NCBI RefSeq assembly: GCF_014932895.1 | Contig: NZ_JACYOF010000013.1 | Span: forward strand, 1 to 64,000 | Reading direction: 5' to 3' | DNA: 64,000 bases | Source of the DNA: Bacillus thuringiensis | GTDB taxonomy: Bacteria; Bacillota; Bacilli; Bacillales; Bacillaceae_G | Part shown: positions 27,521 to 35,903 of the stretch, one piece after another | How positions within the stretch are numbered: the stretch's first letter is position 1 | How the letters are laid out: each line of letters starts with the position of its first letter | Made by a program: the position numbers and the translations under genes | Notes under the pieces: model-generated | Told to the model about the DNA's origin: nothing | The model's database searches: none | Seen by the model: the letters and a program-made list of their open reading frames with translations, nothing else

Positions 27521-27844
27521 GTTCTAAAAAAACAGAATTTAACGCATAGCAAACAAGGAGGGGATAGAATGGAAGTCTTTCACGTAACGAGTAGAAAAAG
27601 GGAGACTTACAGCGCTCAAATGAGGTATTCGATACTTTTCGAATGCGCACTAAGCATTGAAGCAATTACTCAAACGTACATTGCAGGAAATAACGGAAAG
27701 ATTGTAACTTGGTAAATCGACAGTACCTCAGCATATAAAATTGTTACGTTCAGCGAAGGTAGTTGATATACACGATGGAAAATATGTATTGAGAAAGTAG
27801 TGCAGTCGTTAGCAAAAGAATTAGAAGCGTTTTTGAATAGATAA
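27521..27844 (+). pseudogene. Decayed copy of the ArsR regulator gene found at 37176
   Basis: From ATG 27569 the sequence copies the first ~30 codons of the gene at 37176 (EVFHVTSRKRETYSAQMRYS), then jumps to a degraded version of its last ~50 codons (TWxIDSTSA, VVDIHDGKYVL, ending LEAFLNR). The middle ~250 codons are gone and frameshifts are present. Similarity begins upstream with the AAACAAGGAGGGGATAG leader and one operator-like box at 27521-27537. No MFS gene follows this copy. Confidence 0.85.
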
Positions 27845-27856
27845 ATATCTGTTCTT

Positions 27857-28366
27857 TTATTTTAGAACAGAAGCAACCCAGGTATCTTTGAATATCATGT
27901 TATCCTCAGAGCGTTTTAAATTAGCTTTTACAATATTATTACCTTTTTGTATGAAAGGCACTTCCCAGAAAATCGTTAATTCTTGTACCTTATTTAATAC
28001 TTTACCGACCCTAGCACCAATTTCATTGTTATACGTTTCAAGTAGTTTTTTTGTGGTCTTTTTCGTGTTTTTAGCATCAAATGAAAGGTGAAGTACAAGA
28101 TCATAATCATTTGGATTATTAGTACTTACATTTTTATTAACTTCAATCTTATTAATAGATGTGCTCATTAGTTCTTTTGCAATTGATTCAGCTTCGTTTT
28201 TAATCATATCTTTCGGATTGTTGCTAGAAGCTTGTTTTTTGTCTTGTGTCTGTTCTTTAACATTAGTAACTACTTCAACCTCATTACTTGCAATAGTAGC
28301 AATGAAAATTACAATAAATAATGAGATAAGCCAAAAAAACAATCTTTTATAGAATGTTTTCTTCAT
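27857..28366 (-). CDS. Hypothetical membrane-anchored protein
   Basis: A 169-residue protein: a basic start, a hydrophobic helix at about residues 8-26, then a lysine- and asparagine-rich linker and a soluble domain outside the membrane (HLSFDAKNTKKTTKKLLETY near the middle, FWEVPFIQKGN later). GGAGACGATGC lies before the ATG. There is no lipobox. No family recognised; it looks like an exported protein of unknown function. Confidence 0.65.
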   Translation of the reverse strand: MKKTFYKRLFFWLISLFIVIFIATIASNEVEVVTNVKEQTQDKKQASSNNPKDMIKNEAESIAKELMSTSINKIEVNKNVSTNNPNDYDLVLHLSFDAKNTKKTTKKLLETYNNEIGARVGKVLNKVQELTIFWEVPFIQKGNNIVKANLKRSEDNMIFKDTWVASVLK

Positions 28367-28640
28367 TGCATCGTCTCCTTTGAAAATATTTTTACTAGAT
28401 TACATATGGAACAATATCATAATTTTAAGTACTAAAAATTCATGTTTTTTTGCTTTATAAAGGATATTTTGTCGTTTACATAGTAGGAGTTTGTGATAAT
28501 ATATATTTCAATTTTAGGAGCCCTATACTACAATTTTTCTCATTTACCGTCATGTTCCCCTGGATTCGTATATTCTGGGGGAGGTTTCTATAAATTTTTA
28601 ATAAAGGCATACTAGTTTGTAATAAATAACAGCGTAAGTA

Positions 28641-28684
28641 TTTTCCAAACCATCTCTATCTAGAGATAGAGATGGTTTGGAAAA
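28641..28684. repeat. 44-bp near-perfect palindrome
   Basis: Two perfect 21-bp arms (TTTTCCAAACCATCTCTATCT and its complement, here summarised as 28641-28661 and 28664-28684) are separated by two bases. No T run follows on either strand and no gene is close, so an ordinary terminator is unlikely. Confidence 0.75.
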
Positions 28685-29038
28685 ATCAACCTTAAGATAG
28701 ATGTTCTAAAATAATAGGGATGATACAATCATAATTATGGTAATAGACAGTAACACAATATGAATGAATATCATTCATATATTATTTATGCGAGAGTAAC
28801 AAAAAACTTATATGAGGTAGAAAAACTAATTTCTGCTTAATTTAAAGAATCAATTGCACCCTAAAAATGGGTGACATTCATTTTAAATGAAAAGTTTTTT
28901 ATGTTTAATTTATCAATATGTCTATTTATTTTAAAAAAATAATTTACTTGTCAATCAAATTAGTAGATGTAAAAGAGCTTCGATTGACTTGAAATTTTAC
29001 AGTTTATCATAAGTCAGTATTCATAGAGTAAATAATAT

Positions 29039-29112
29039 ATAAAGTGAAACTTTAATCAGTGGGGGTTTTGTTCATCCCCGACTGATTATCAGCCCGCAAA
29101 TAGCGGGATAAA
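29039..29112 (-). repeat. bcr1-like repeat, short copy
   Basis: A 74-bp element in reverse orientation with TTTAT at both ends. It keeps the outer parts of the long copy at 383-539 but lacks the central CTCCCACC hairpin. Confidence 0.65.
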
Positions 29113-29275
29113 TTAAGAATGGAATAAACAATATATCACGTTCGTAACACAGAAAGAGTATTAGTGTTGTCCTAAATTGTATATGTGTGTAGTAAGGTTA
29201 CTTTCATTATAAAGAGTCTTTCGAAACCATGTTCTATACTACATCATAAATCGTTTTAAAAGAGAGGAAATATTA

Positions 29276-30694
29276 ATGCTTGAGTTTACACGTAGCTTAA
29301 TTCATGATAAACCTGTAAAAAGAATGGTTCAAATTCTTGAAATTTTAGATAATGGACAGGATTTAGTATCTTCAAAGGATATTGCGGAACAACTTCAATG
29401 TTCTATCCGGACGGTTACAAGTGATATTTCTCAATTGAAGAGCTTCCTGCCTGAACATTGGGAAATTATTAGCGTGAAATCAAAAGGATATATATTAATT
29501 AAACCTATAACTGATTCTATATTACCTATTATTAATTCATATTTAATTGAAAGTGTAATATATAAAATGATGCTAGGTTTATTTCATAACAAATGCTACA
29601 CATTAGAAAAATGGTCCCAAAATTTATTTGTGAGTAAATTAACACTAAGAAAGCATATAAAAGAATATAAAAAAACGATTAAAAAGAGTCAGCTAGAAAT
29701 TAAATTTAGGGAAATTCAATTAGAGGGGGAAGAACTTAATATTAGGCATTATTATCACGCTTTTTTTTATAATACACAAAAGTATACAAAGAATTTCGTA
29801 TTGCCAAATATATTAAGGGAAGAAATTTTAAATATTGTACAAAAGCATAAAGTTATGGTTGATTTTGAAATGTTGTATGTTATTCTTTATGTTTGTATAA
29901 ATAGAATTTCTAATAAGTTTTATTTGAAAAATGAAACCATTGATGTACCTGTATATGATAGCTTTCAAGAAACATGTATGACTGAGATTATACAAACTTT
30001 TGAAAGATATTATGCCATTACATTACCTGAAAATGAAATGAAAGCATTACAGGTGTATTTAATTTTAGCATTTACTACGACAAGCAAACAAAGTGAAGCG
30101 ACAATTGAATATTTAAAGGAGTTTAAAATTGATGAGTATTATAATTATATAAAGCTTATTGATATTCTTATGGAGAATCATAATATACAAAATGGCAAAA
30201 AAGAAAAAATAGTAGTGAGTTTAAGTTCTACTTTTTACAATTGCCTTATGTACAGTCAATATAATTTATCATTAGGATTCTATTTCAGTCCATTAGATAA
30301 ATTAGAAAATGAGTTGTTACAAAATCAAAAAAAATATAAATCCCTAGTTTCTGGATGGAATAAAACATATAATGAAAAAAGAATGTACAATGATGAAATT
30401 AAATTTTTCACTACCTATGCGACGCTCCATTTAAATTCCTTCGCTGATGAAATTAATATTTTATTTTTATTTAATGGTACAGAGGTGGAAAAGCAGGTTA
30501 TACATTCCACATTAACTTATAGCATTGGGAAAAATGTGAAAATTTATGATTCAATTAGTGACGGAATAAAATACGATTTTATTATTACGAACTATCAACC
30601 ACCAAATCCACAAACCCCTATTATATATTTTTCAGGTAAGTTAACGGAAAGTGATATTAATTCAATTAAAAGTTGTATTTATCATTTAAATTAA
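29276..30694 (+). CDS. AtxA/Mga-like PRD-containing transcriptional regulator
   Basis: A 472-residue protein, close to AtxA (475). The N-terminal Mga-type helix-turn-helix has SSKDIAEQLQCSIRTVTSDI and WEIISVKSKGYIL (about residues 36-78), a second HTH is suggested by FVSKLTLRKHIKEYKK (about 118-133), PRD-like helical regions follow, and the end (INILFLFNGTEVEKQVIHS, then FIITNYQPP) resembles the EIIB-like dimerisation domain. AtxA, AcpA and AcpB activate toxin and capsule genes in B. anthracis; this is a chromosomal relative whose targets are unknown. AGAGAGGAAA lies before the ATG. No partner gene is adjacent. Confidence 0.8.
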   Translation: MLEFTRSLIHDKPVKRMVQILEILDNGQDLVSSKDIAEQLQCSIRTVTSDISQLKSFLPEHWEIISVKSKGYILIKPITDSILPIINSYLIESVIYKMMLGLFHNKCYTLEKWSQNLFVSKLTLRKHIKEYKKTIKKSQLEIKFREIQLEGEELNIRHYYHAFFYNTQKYTKNFVLPNILREEILNIVQKHKVMVDFEMLYVILYVCINRISNKFYLKNETIDVPVYDSFQETCMTEIIQTFERYYAITLPENEMKALQVYLILAFTTTSKQSEATIEYLKEFKIDEYYNYIKLIDILMENHNIQNGKKEKIVVSLSSTFYNCLMYSQYNLSLGFYFSPLDKLENELLQNQKKYKSLVSGWNKTYNEKRMYNDEIKFFTTYATLHLNSFADEINILFLFNGTEVEKQVIHSTLTYSIGKNVKIYDSISDGIKYDFIITNYQPPNPQTPIIYFSGKLTESDINSIKSCIYHLN

Positions 30695-30948
30695 ATTTTA
30701 CAGATTTTAAAAATTCATGTTCTATACGAAAAGAAAAGGAACCGTTTTGATTAAATTTTAGTCAAAATGATTCATTTTATTCGAATTTTTTTGATCTAGA
30801 AATCATTTTGCTGTCGATCATGATTAAAAACTAAACTGAGATTAAGGATAGGGGATGTTGCGCTTTTTATATGATATAAGCAGTATTTTTCTTCTAATCC
30901 GGAAAAAATGCAACTTAAATACCGTTTTGTGTTTGCTATAATTTACTT

Positions 30949-31027
30949 ACATTCTTTATGACCAAGTTCAGAATCCATTTCATGTGTTTTAAAAAGCATT
31001 CACTTGTAATAGTAGTGAGTGTTTTTT
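30949..31027 (+). ncRNA. Candidate small RNA 1
   Basis: An extended -10 TTTGCTATAAT (30937-30942) is followed about 50 bases later by a factor-independent terminator (30991-31027), with no ORF between. The upstream 40 bases (CCGGAA, then CAACTTAAAT) and the terminator are repeated at 34265-34411, while the middle differs. The RNA is inferred. Confidence 0.45.
30991..31027 (+). terminator. Terminator of candidate small RNA 1
   Basis: Stem AAAAAGCATTCACT / AGTGAGTGTTTTTT (two G-U pairs). Also the first terminator after the AtxA-like gene. Confidence 0.75.
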
Positions 31028-31198
31028 AATTTGTAGTAAAATCATTCTCTTTTTTCTTTATTCAAAATTTCTTTATTAAATTAAATATTTAATAAAACAG
31101 CGTTCTTATTTTATTTACTATTTGTGTAATTCTATTTGAGTTAATAGTGGAGGTTGGTAATCTTATAGTTCATCTTCCCACTTTAGAAAGGATATAAA

Positions 31199-31435
31199 AT
31201 GAAAGCTGTTCTGTATATTAATGCATGTATATTAACTATACTCGCATTAATTCATTTTTACTGTATACATAGTTTTTTCAGTTTGGTTTTAGCTGTCATG
31301 ATAGATGTAGTTATTCTAGTTCCGAAAAGCATTCGAAAACCAATTTTATTTTGTATTTTTGTAGTTTTTAGTAATCCTTTTGTTTTTCTAATTATTATAG
31401 GGCTAATAACAAAACAATTAATCTTGTTATTTTAA
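31199..31435 (+). CDS. Small hypothetical membrane protein
   Basis: A 78-residue protein, almost entirely hydrophobic, with two or three helices and a basic patch PKSIRKP near residue 44. AGAAAGGA seven bases upstream of the ATG supports translation. No family was recognised. The gene is isolated, with non-coding sequence on both sides. Confidence 0.6.
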   Translation: MKAVLYINACILTILALIHFYCIHSFFSLVLAVMIDVVILVPKSIRKPILFCIFVVFSNPFVFLIIIGLITKQLILLF

Positions 31436-31801
31436 ATAAATTATTATAATAGCTCTTTTGTTCATTTTCACTTTATTAAAGGAAATTTTAGGGCTCCTAC
31501 CGAACATAATTTGTGCCGAAATGATCTTTACACTTAAATCTTTTCCGCTCCCTTAGTCAGAAGGGGCTTTTCTAATACATAAAAAAATCCATCTTATATC
31601 CTACATGGTTAACTTAAAAAAATACTTCTATAAAAATGAGAGTAAAGTATTGGCTTCGAATACAGTTTGATCAAAAAAGTAATTAGATTTCTTTAATGTA
31701 AAGAGACAACATATCTTAACCATTATACAAATATCGTAGCGTGATCTATGTTACATTACCAACTACAAAGATAGTTCAGGTTCTTAAAACAGGAGGTTTA
31801 T
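31436..31801. other. Intergenic region with a degenerate repeat
   Basis: About 365 bases, no gene. A stretch near 31485-31600 (TTAAATCTTTTCCGCTCCCTTAGTCAGAAGGGG, abbreviated) resembles 35625-35680, where a clean hairpin GTAAGAAC-CCTTCTG / CAGAAGG-GTTCTTAC is found. The copy here no longer pairs well. Confidence 0.4.
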
Positions 31802-32023
31802 ATGAAAGAGTTATCTACCATTAATAAAGGAGATTTTGTTACTTTTACATATCGAGGTGATGCCACATTAAAATGTAAAGGATATGTAGTAAGTGTACTA
31901 AATAATACGATCGTTGTAGATATTTCAGAAGATATTATAAGTAAAGGCTTTGAAGAGATAGAACTTCGACAAGTAGTAAAGCATGGGAATTATAATAAGC
32001 TAAATGCATATACAAACAAATAG
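31802..32023 (+). CDS. DUF2187 (YkvS-like) family protein
   Basis: A 73-residue soluble protein: INKGDFVTFTYRGDATLKCK, GYVVSVLNNTIVVDIS, then VVKHGNYNKL. This matches the small beta-barrel DUF2187/YkvS family from Bacillus, which has no known function. ACAGGAGGTTTAT precedes the ATG. A fragment of an HU gene follows. Confidence 0.75.
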   Translation: MKELSTINKGDFVTFTYRGDATLKCKGYVVSVLNNTIVVDISEDIISKGFEEIELRQVVKHGNYNKLNAYTNK

Positions 32024-32081
32024 TTATAGAGATGGATTGTATTTCATTTGTTTAAGAGCGAATATGATGCTAAAATAGCGA

Positions 32082-32240
32082 GAGAAAGTACAACTTATTG
32101 GGGTTGTAACACTTGAATCTCATAAATATATTGCTCATATAGAGCGAAATCCACGAACAGGTGAAGAAATGCAAATTGTAGAATCAAAAGTGCATGCTTT
32201 CAATGTTGGAAAAAGAAGATGTAAAACAATAGTTAAATAA
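32082..32240 (+). pseudogene. C-terminal fragment of an HU-type DNA-binding protein gene
   Basis: Fifty-two codons in one frame read EKVQLIGVVTLESHKYIAHI followed by ERNPRTGEEMQIVESKVHAF and NVGKRRCKTIVK before TAA. This matches the second half of HU (normally RNPQTGEEMQIPASKVPAF...GKALKDAVK). The N-terminal half is missing and there is no start or ribosome site. Key residues are altered (KYIAH in place of the usual arginine-rich arm start). Confidence 0.85.
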
Positions 32241-32277
32241 AGAAAAGGACCCTACATATTGTACAGGTCCTTTTCTT
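32240..32277 (+). terminator. Terminator after the HU fragment
   Basis: A 12-bp perfect stem AAGAAAAGGACC / GGTCCTTTTCTT, evidently inherited from the former HU gene. Confidence 0.85.
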
Positions 32278-32337
32278 AATTCTAGCGTTAGGCTAAATAT
32301 GATTATTTAAAAAATAGGGTTGTGGGGTAGTATAAGC

Positions 32338-33495
32338 ATGGAAAAAACATTTTATAAATTTATTGGTAGTCATGTAGGAAATACAATTGGAAGTATTTTA
32401 TTGTGTCTGTTTTTCTTTAAGAGTTTTGCACCTTATGGAACATTCGCAATAGGGGTATGTAGTATATTTGTAGCAATTTATCTATGGATGCTCAATTCAC
32501 CTAAATACTGGTGGAATGAAATTAAGTATGTATTATTTTTCTCTGTATTAATAATTTTATCTTGTATAGTACGTTTTTTTTATCCGAGTTATCCTAACTA
32601 TGTACTATTACCGCTTCTAATTTTTCTTGCTGCAGCCGAGCCAAAGTGGGCACAAACTACAATTGTTTTATCTGTTATAACTGGCTTGTTATTAATATTG
32701 TTTGTACATTCTAGTATGTTTCCTTATCAAGAAATATTAATGATAGTAGGCATCTATGTTTCGATTCGAAGTACTTCTAAACTAAGGGAAGCGTATCAAA
32801 AAAATCAAAAACAGTTAAAAGAATTAGATGAAGCTCACGCTGAATTACAAGAAACAACGTTACTTTCAATGAGATATGCGGCTTTTGCAGAGAGAACAAA
32901 ATTAGCAAGAGAAATTCACGATGGACTTGGGCATCAAATGACCTCACTTATCATTCAATTACAGGCTCTTAAAATTATGTTAAAGAAAAATCCATCTGCT
33001 GCGCATGATTCTGTTGACGACCTATTAAAAGTAGCACGTAAGGGAATGGAGGAGATACGAACTGCTGTTAGGGAGTGGACAAATGATGAAAAAAATCTTG
33101 GGCTTACCTCATTAAAAGGATTGATTTCACAGGTTCAAGCAAACTCGTTATTACAAATTGAATGTATTCATGATGAAGAAATATCAGAGTGGACGGTGGA
33201 AGAAAGTACAATATTATATCGCGTTTTACAAGAATCTTTAACAAATATTTTAAGACATTCACATGCAGATTCTGTAATTGTGAGTGTAACAGAAACAGGA
33301 GGAGTAGTAAAACTCTCAGTTGCTGATAATGGTATGTTTACGGGAGATATGGAATTAGAATTTGGATTTGGTTTGAATGGTATGATAAAACGTTGTCAAT
33401 CGGTTGGAGGCGCTTGTTCCTTTACCTTAAATGAACCGAAAGGACTTCGTGTGGAAGCTTTGATTCCAATTAAAAAGAATGGAGGAGAATTATGA
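32338..33495 (+). CDS. Sensor histidine kinase, NarL/LiaS type
   Basis: A 385-residue protein with about five to six N-terminal helices (residues 8-145), a coiled linker, a HisKA_3 domain with the phospho-acceptor LAREIHDGLGHQMTSL (His194), and an HATPase with LQESLTNILRHSHA and FGFGLNGM. It autophosphorylates and passes phosphate to the next gene's product, with which it overlaps by four bases. The signal is unknown. ATG 32338 is preferred over the upstream TTG at 32320. Membrane layout is like DesK/YxjM-type sensors. Confidence 0.9.
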   Translation: MEKTFYKFIGSHVGNTIGSILLCLFFFKSFAPYGTFAIGVCSIFVAIYLWMLNSPKYWWNEIKYVLFFSVLIILSCIVRFFYPSYPNYVLLPLLIFLAAAEPKWAQTTIVLSVITGLLLILFVHSSMFPYQEILMIVGIYVSIRSTSKLREAYQKNQKQLKELDEAHAELQETTLLSMRYAAFAERTKLAREIHDGLGHQMTSLIIQLQALKIMLKKNPSAAHDSVDDLLKVARKGMEEIRTAVREWTNDEKNLGLTSLKGLISQVQANSLLQIECIHDEEISEWTVEESTILYRVLQESLTNILRHSHADSVIVSVTETGGVVKLSVADNGMFTGDMELEFGFGLNGMIKRCQSVGGACSFTLNEPKGLRVEALIPIKKNGGEL

Positions 33496-34157
33496 CAGAA
33501 AAAATTCGTATTGTATTAGCTGATGATGAACCGTTTGTCCGAAAGGGCCTATGTTATATTATTGGAATGCAAGATGATATGGAGATAATAGGAGAGTGCG
33601 AAAATGGTAAGGAAGCAATCCATGCAGTTTTAGAGTCAGTTCCCGATGTGGTCATTATGGATATTCAAATGCCTGATATATCAGGTATTGTGGCTACTAA
33701 AACTATTATGGATATATTACCGAACACTAAGGTTGTTCTATTAACTACCTTTGATGTACAACAATATGTCCTAGACGGTATTCGTGCTGGTGCAGTTGGC
33801 TATATACTAAAAGATACGGAAACAGAGGAAATGTTAGATAGTATTCGTGCGATGAATCGAGGAGCAATGATTTACAATAGTACGACAGCAAATCATGCTT
33901 TTGCACAATTTTTAAAACATAATAACAATCCTGAGATGGATGGGGAAGAGAATGAATACGCCGAAGCTTTAACTAAGCGAGAAATTGATGTTTTACAATT
34001 ATTGGCTTATGGTAAACAAAATCATGAAATAGCAAAAATTCTTTGTGTCTCGGAAGGAACAGTTAAAACGCATATTCATAAAATTCTTCAAAAATTAGGT
34101 GTAACAGATCGTACACAAGCAGCTGTAATGGCGATTAGACAAAAAATTGTGAAATAA
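33492..34157 (+). CDS. Response regulator, NarL/LuxR family
   Basis: A 221-residue protein: receiver domain RIVLADDEPFVRKGL with phospho-acceptor Asp57 in VVIMDIQMPD and the KDTE lysine near 110, then a LuxR-type HTH LTKREIDVLQLLAYGKQNHE, IAKILCVSEGTVKTHIHKIL. ATGA overlap with the kinase gene. It presumably controls nearby or export genes, but no operator was recognised. Followed by candidate small RNA 2 rather than by a transporter. Confidence 0.93.
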   Translation: MTEKIRIVLADDEPFVRKGLCYIIGMQDDMEIIGECENGKEAIHAVLESVPDVVIMDIQMPDISGIVATKTIMDILPNTKVVLLTTFDVQQYVLDGIRAGAVGYILKDTETEEMLDSIRAMNRGAMIYNSTTANHAFAQFLKHNNNPEMDGEENEYAEALTKREIDVLQLLAYGKQNHEIAKILCVSEGTVKTHIHKILQKLGVTDRTQAAVMAIRQKIVK

Positions 34158-34315
34158 GGACGGACGTTTAACTCATACAGTGAAGGATAGTACTATGAAC
34201 CAAGGTTCTATTTCACAAAGATCAATATCCCTGGAAATGAATTAATCTATATTTTTACCGCTTAACCGGAAGAAATACAACGTAAATCAATTGTAGTGTT
34301 TGTTATAATTAATTT

Positions 34316-34411
34316 GAGTTATTCATGAATTAAGGAATAATATTTCTAGCTCAGTATCTATTCACTTTGTTGTTAAAAAGCATTCACTTGTAATAAAAGT
34401 GAGTGCTTTTT
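34316..34411 (+). ncRNA. Candidate small RNA 2
   Basis: TATAAT at 34304-34309 and the terminator at 34375-34411 enclose about 95 bases without an ORF. The block upstream (ACCGGAAGAAATACAACGTA at 34265-34284 and GTGTTTG before the -10) and the terminator match candidate small RNA 1, while the body differs. Confidence 0.45.
34375..34411 (+). terminator. Terminator of candidate small RNA 2
   Basis: Stem AAAAAGCATTCACTT / AAGTGAGTGCTTTTT with a 7-base loop. Confidence 0.8.
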
Positions 34412-34583
34412 AACTTGTGAACCTTTAAAGGCATTATTTATTATGAATCAATTATACATTGTAGGCGAGTAATGGAAATTGGAGGAAAAAATACAATAAT
34501 GTTTTTGAAAGAAAAAATAATTAACATGGAACAAGTTGAAATTTGATAGGTTAACTTTTATACATGTTTAGAGGAGGAAAACA

Positions 34584-35249
34584 ATGATAAAAAAAGCAAT
34601 TGCTGAATGTATTGGTACATTTGTATTGGTGTTATTTGGAACTGGAACTGCTGTAATAGGTGGGGGAATTGAAGGAATTGGTATTTTAGGAATTGCGATG
34701 GCCTTTGGGTTATCGATTGTTGCGATGGCATATAGCATTGGCACTATTTCCGGATGCCATGTAAATCCAGCAGTATCTATCGCCATGTTTATAAATAAAC
34801 GTATGAATGCCGTGGAGTTAGCTTATTATGTAATAGCTCAAATCTTAGGTGGTCTGTTAGGTACTATCACACTAATTACAATTTTAAAATCATCAAATAT
34901 GACCTTGAACAATCTAGGACAAAACAGCTTTGGAAAACTTGGGTCATCGGGGTCCTTCTTAGTAGAATTTGTGTTAACATTCGTCTTTATTTTAGTCATT
35001 ATCGCAGTAACAGGTAAAAAGGGGAATGCACATTTAGCGGGACTTGTAATTGGTTTTACCTTAGTTTTAATTCACCTATTAGGCATTTCATTAACAGGCA
35101 CTTCTGTAAACCCAGCGCGTAGTTTGGCACCAGCATTATTTGCTGGTGGAGAAGCGTTATCTCAATTATGGGTATTTATTATTGCACCAATTCTAGGTGG
35201 TATTGCTGCTGCTTTAGTAGGAAAATCTTTATTACATACAGAAAAATAG
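34584..35249 (+). CDS. Aquaporin (MIP family)
   Basis: A 221-residue protein with six helices and the two half-helix NPA motifs, HVNPAVSIAMF (about residue 60) and SVNPARSLAPALF (about residue 175). It starts KKAIAECIGTFVLVLFGTG, the usual MIP signature. Selectivity-filter residues cannot be read by eye, but the second motif NPARS(L/F)(A/G)PA and short loops favour an AqpZ-type water channel over a glycerol facilitator. AGGAGGAAAAC precedes the ATG. Monocistronic. Confidence 0.92.
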   Translation: MIKKAIAECIGTFVLVLFGTGTAVIGGGIEGIGILGIAMAFGLSIVAMAYSIGTISGCHVNPAVSIAMFINKRMNAVELAYYVIAQILGGLLGTITLITILKSSNMTLNNLGQNSFGKLGSSGSFLVEFVLTFVFILVIIAVTGKKGNAHLAGLVIGFTLVLIHLLGISLTGTSVNPARSLAPALFAGGEALSQLWVFIIAPILGGIAAALVGKSLLHTEK

Positions 35250-35386
35250 ATTTTCAATTGTTTAAAAAAGCACTTCATCTTAATATGAAGAATGAAAATA
35301 GTGTACGAAATATAGTTTCATGGGATAATTAATAAACTTCTCTGTGAATAATAAGATAGAGGGAATTATCTTTCCCAGGTGCCTTT

Positions 35387-35425
35387 GAGAACTACCTTCA
35401 ATTAGATTGGAGGTAGTTCTCTTTA
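35387..35425 (+). terminator. Terminator downstream of the aquaporin gene
   Basis: Stem GAGAACTACCT / AGGTAGTTCTC with a further CAAT/ATTG pairing near the loop, then TTTA. It lies 138 bases after the stop. Confidence 0.6.
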
Positions 35426-35814
35426 GTTTGAAATGAAAATAGTAAATTACCATAACAAAAATATATAATATTGCTTTCCCATCTTTGCAGTAACAGCATA
35501 ACATAATATTATTTCTATTTTTTCTTTAATAAAGGAAAAAATAGAACATCTAACAAAAGAAATTCGTGTCATAATATGAGTAAGTAAATAATTTTTTGTC
35601 TCTATATAAATTGCGACAAACTGACCCTTAAGTAAGAACTCCTTCTGCTCTCCTAGCCAGAAGGGGTTCTTACCATGTATAAAAGGAACTTTTGAAACAT
35701 TATCAAATCGTTGTTTACTGTAAGATAATTTTTGTATAAAAAACGTTACTAAATTTCCGTAATAAGAGAAATTTTATAAATTTTTCTTGGTTTTTACTAT
35801 GCTAGAATGCATGT

Positions 35815-35903
35815 AAGAAGTTTTGCTTTGGTATTAGTCTCATTTGCCTGAAGAATTCGTAAGCTAACACATACATAATGTGAATATGTATGTGTTAGTT
35901 TTT
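35815..35903 (+). ncRNA. Candidate small RNA 3
   Basis: An extended -10 TATGCTAGAAT (TAGAAT at 35803-35808) is followed by about 50 bases and a perfect 13-bp terminator stem (CTAACACATACAT / ATGTATGTGTTAG, 35864-35898, then T5). No ORF. The architecture equals candidates 1 and 2 but the sequence is not clearly related. Confidence 0.4.
35864..35903 (+). terminator. Terminator of candidate small RNA 3
   Basis: A perfect 13-bp stem with T5 tail and no protein gene upstream. Confidence 0.8.

Larger units (their letters stand above)
28367..29275. other. Long intergenic region with palindromes and a bcr1-like copy
   Basis: About 900 bases without a supported gene. It holds a 44-bp palindrome (28641-28684), an inverted repeat ATATGAATGA-ATA-TCATTCATAT (28758-28780), a bcr1-like copy (29039-29112) and the start region of the next gene. 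Confidence 0.7.
30695..31198. other. Intergenic region with candidate small RNA
   Basis: No protein gene is supported apart from the small-RNA unit at 30901-31027; the last 50 bases are the leader of the next small gene. Confidence 0.5.
34158..34583. other. Intergenic region with candidate small RNA 2
   Basis: About 425 bases without a protein gene. It contains the promoter-like block at 34265-34309 and the terminator at 34375-34412. Confidence 0.5.
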
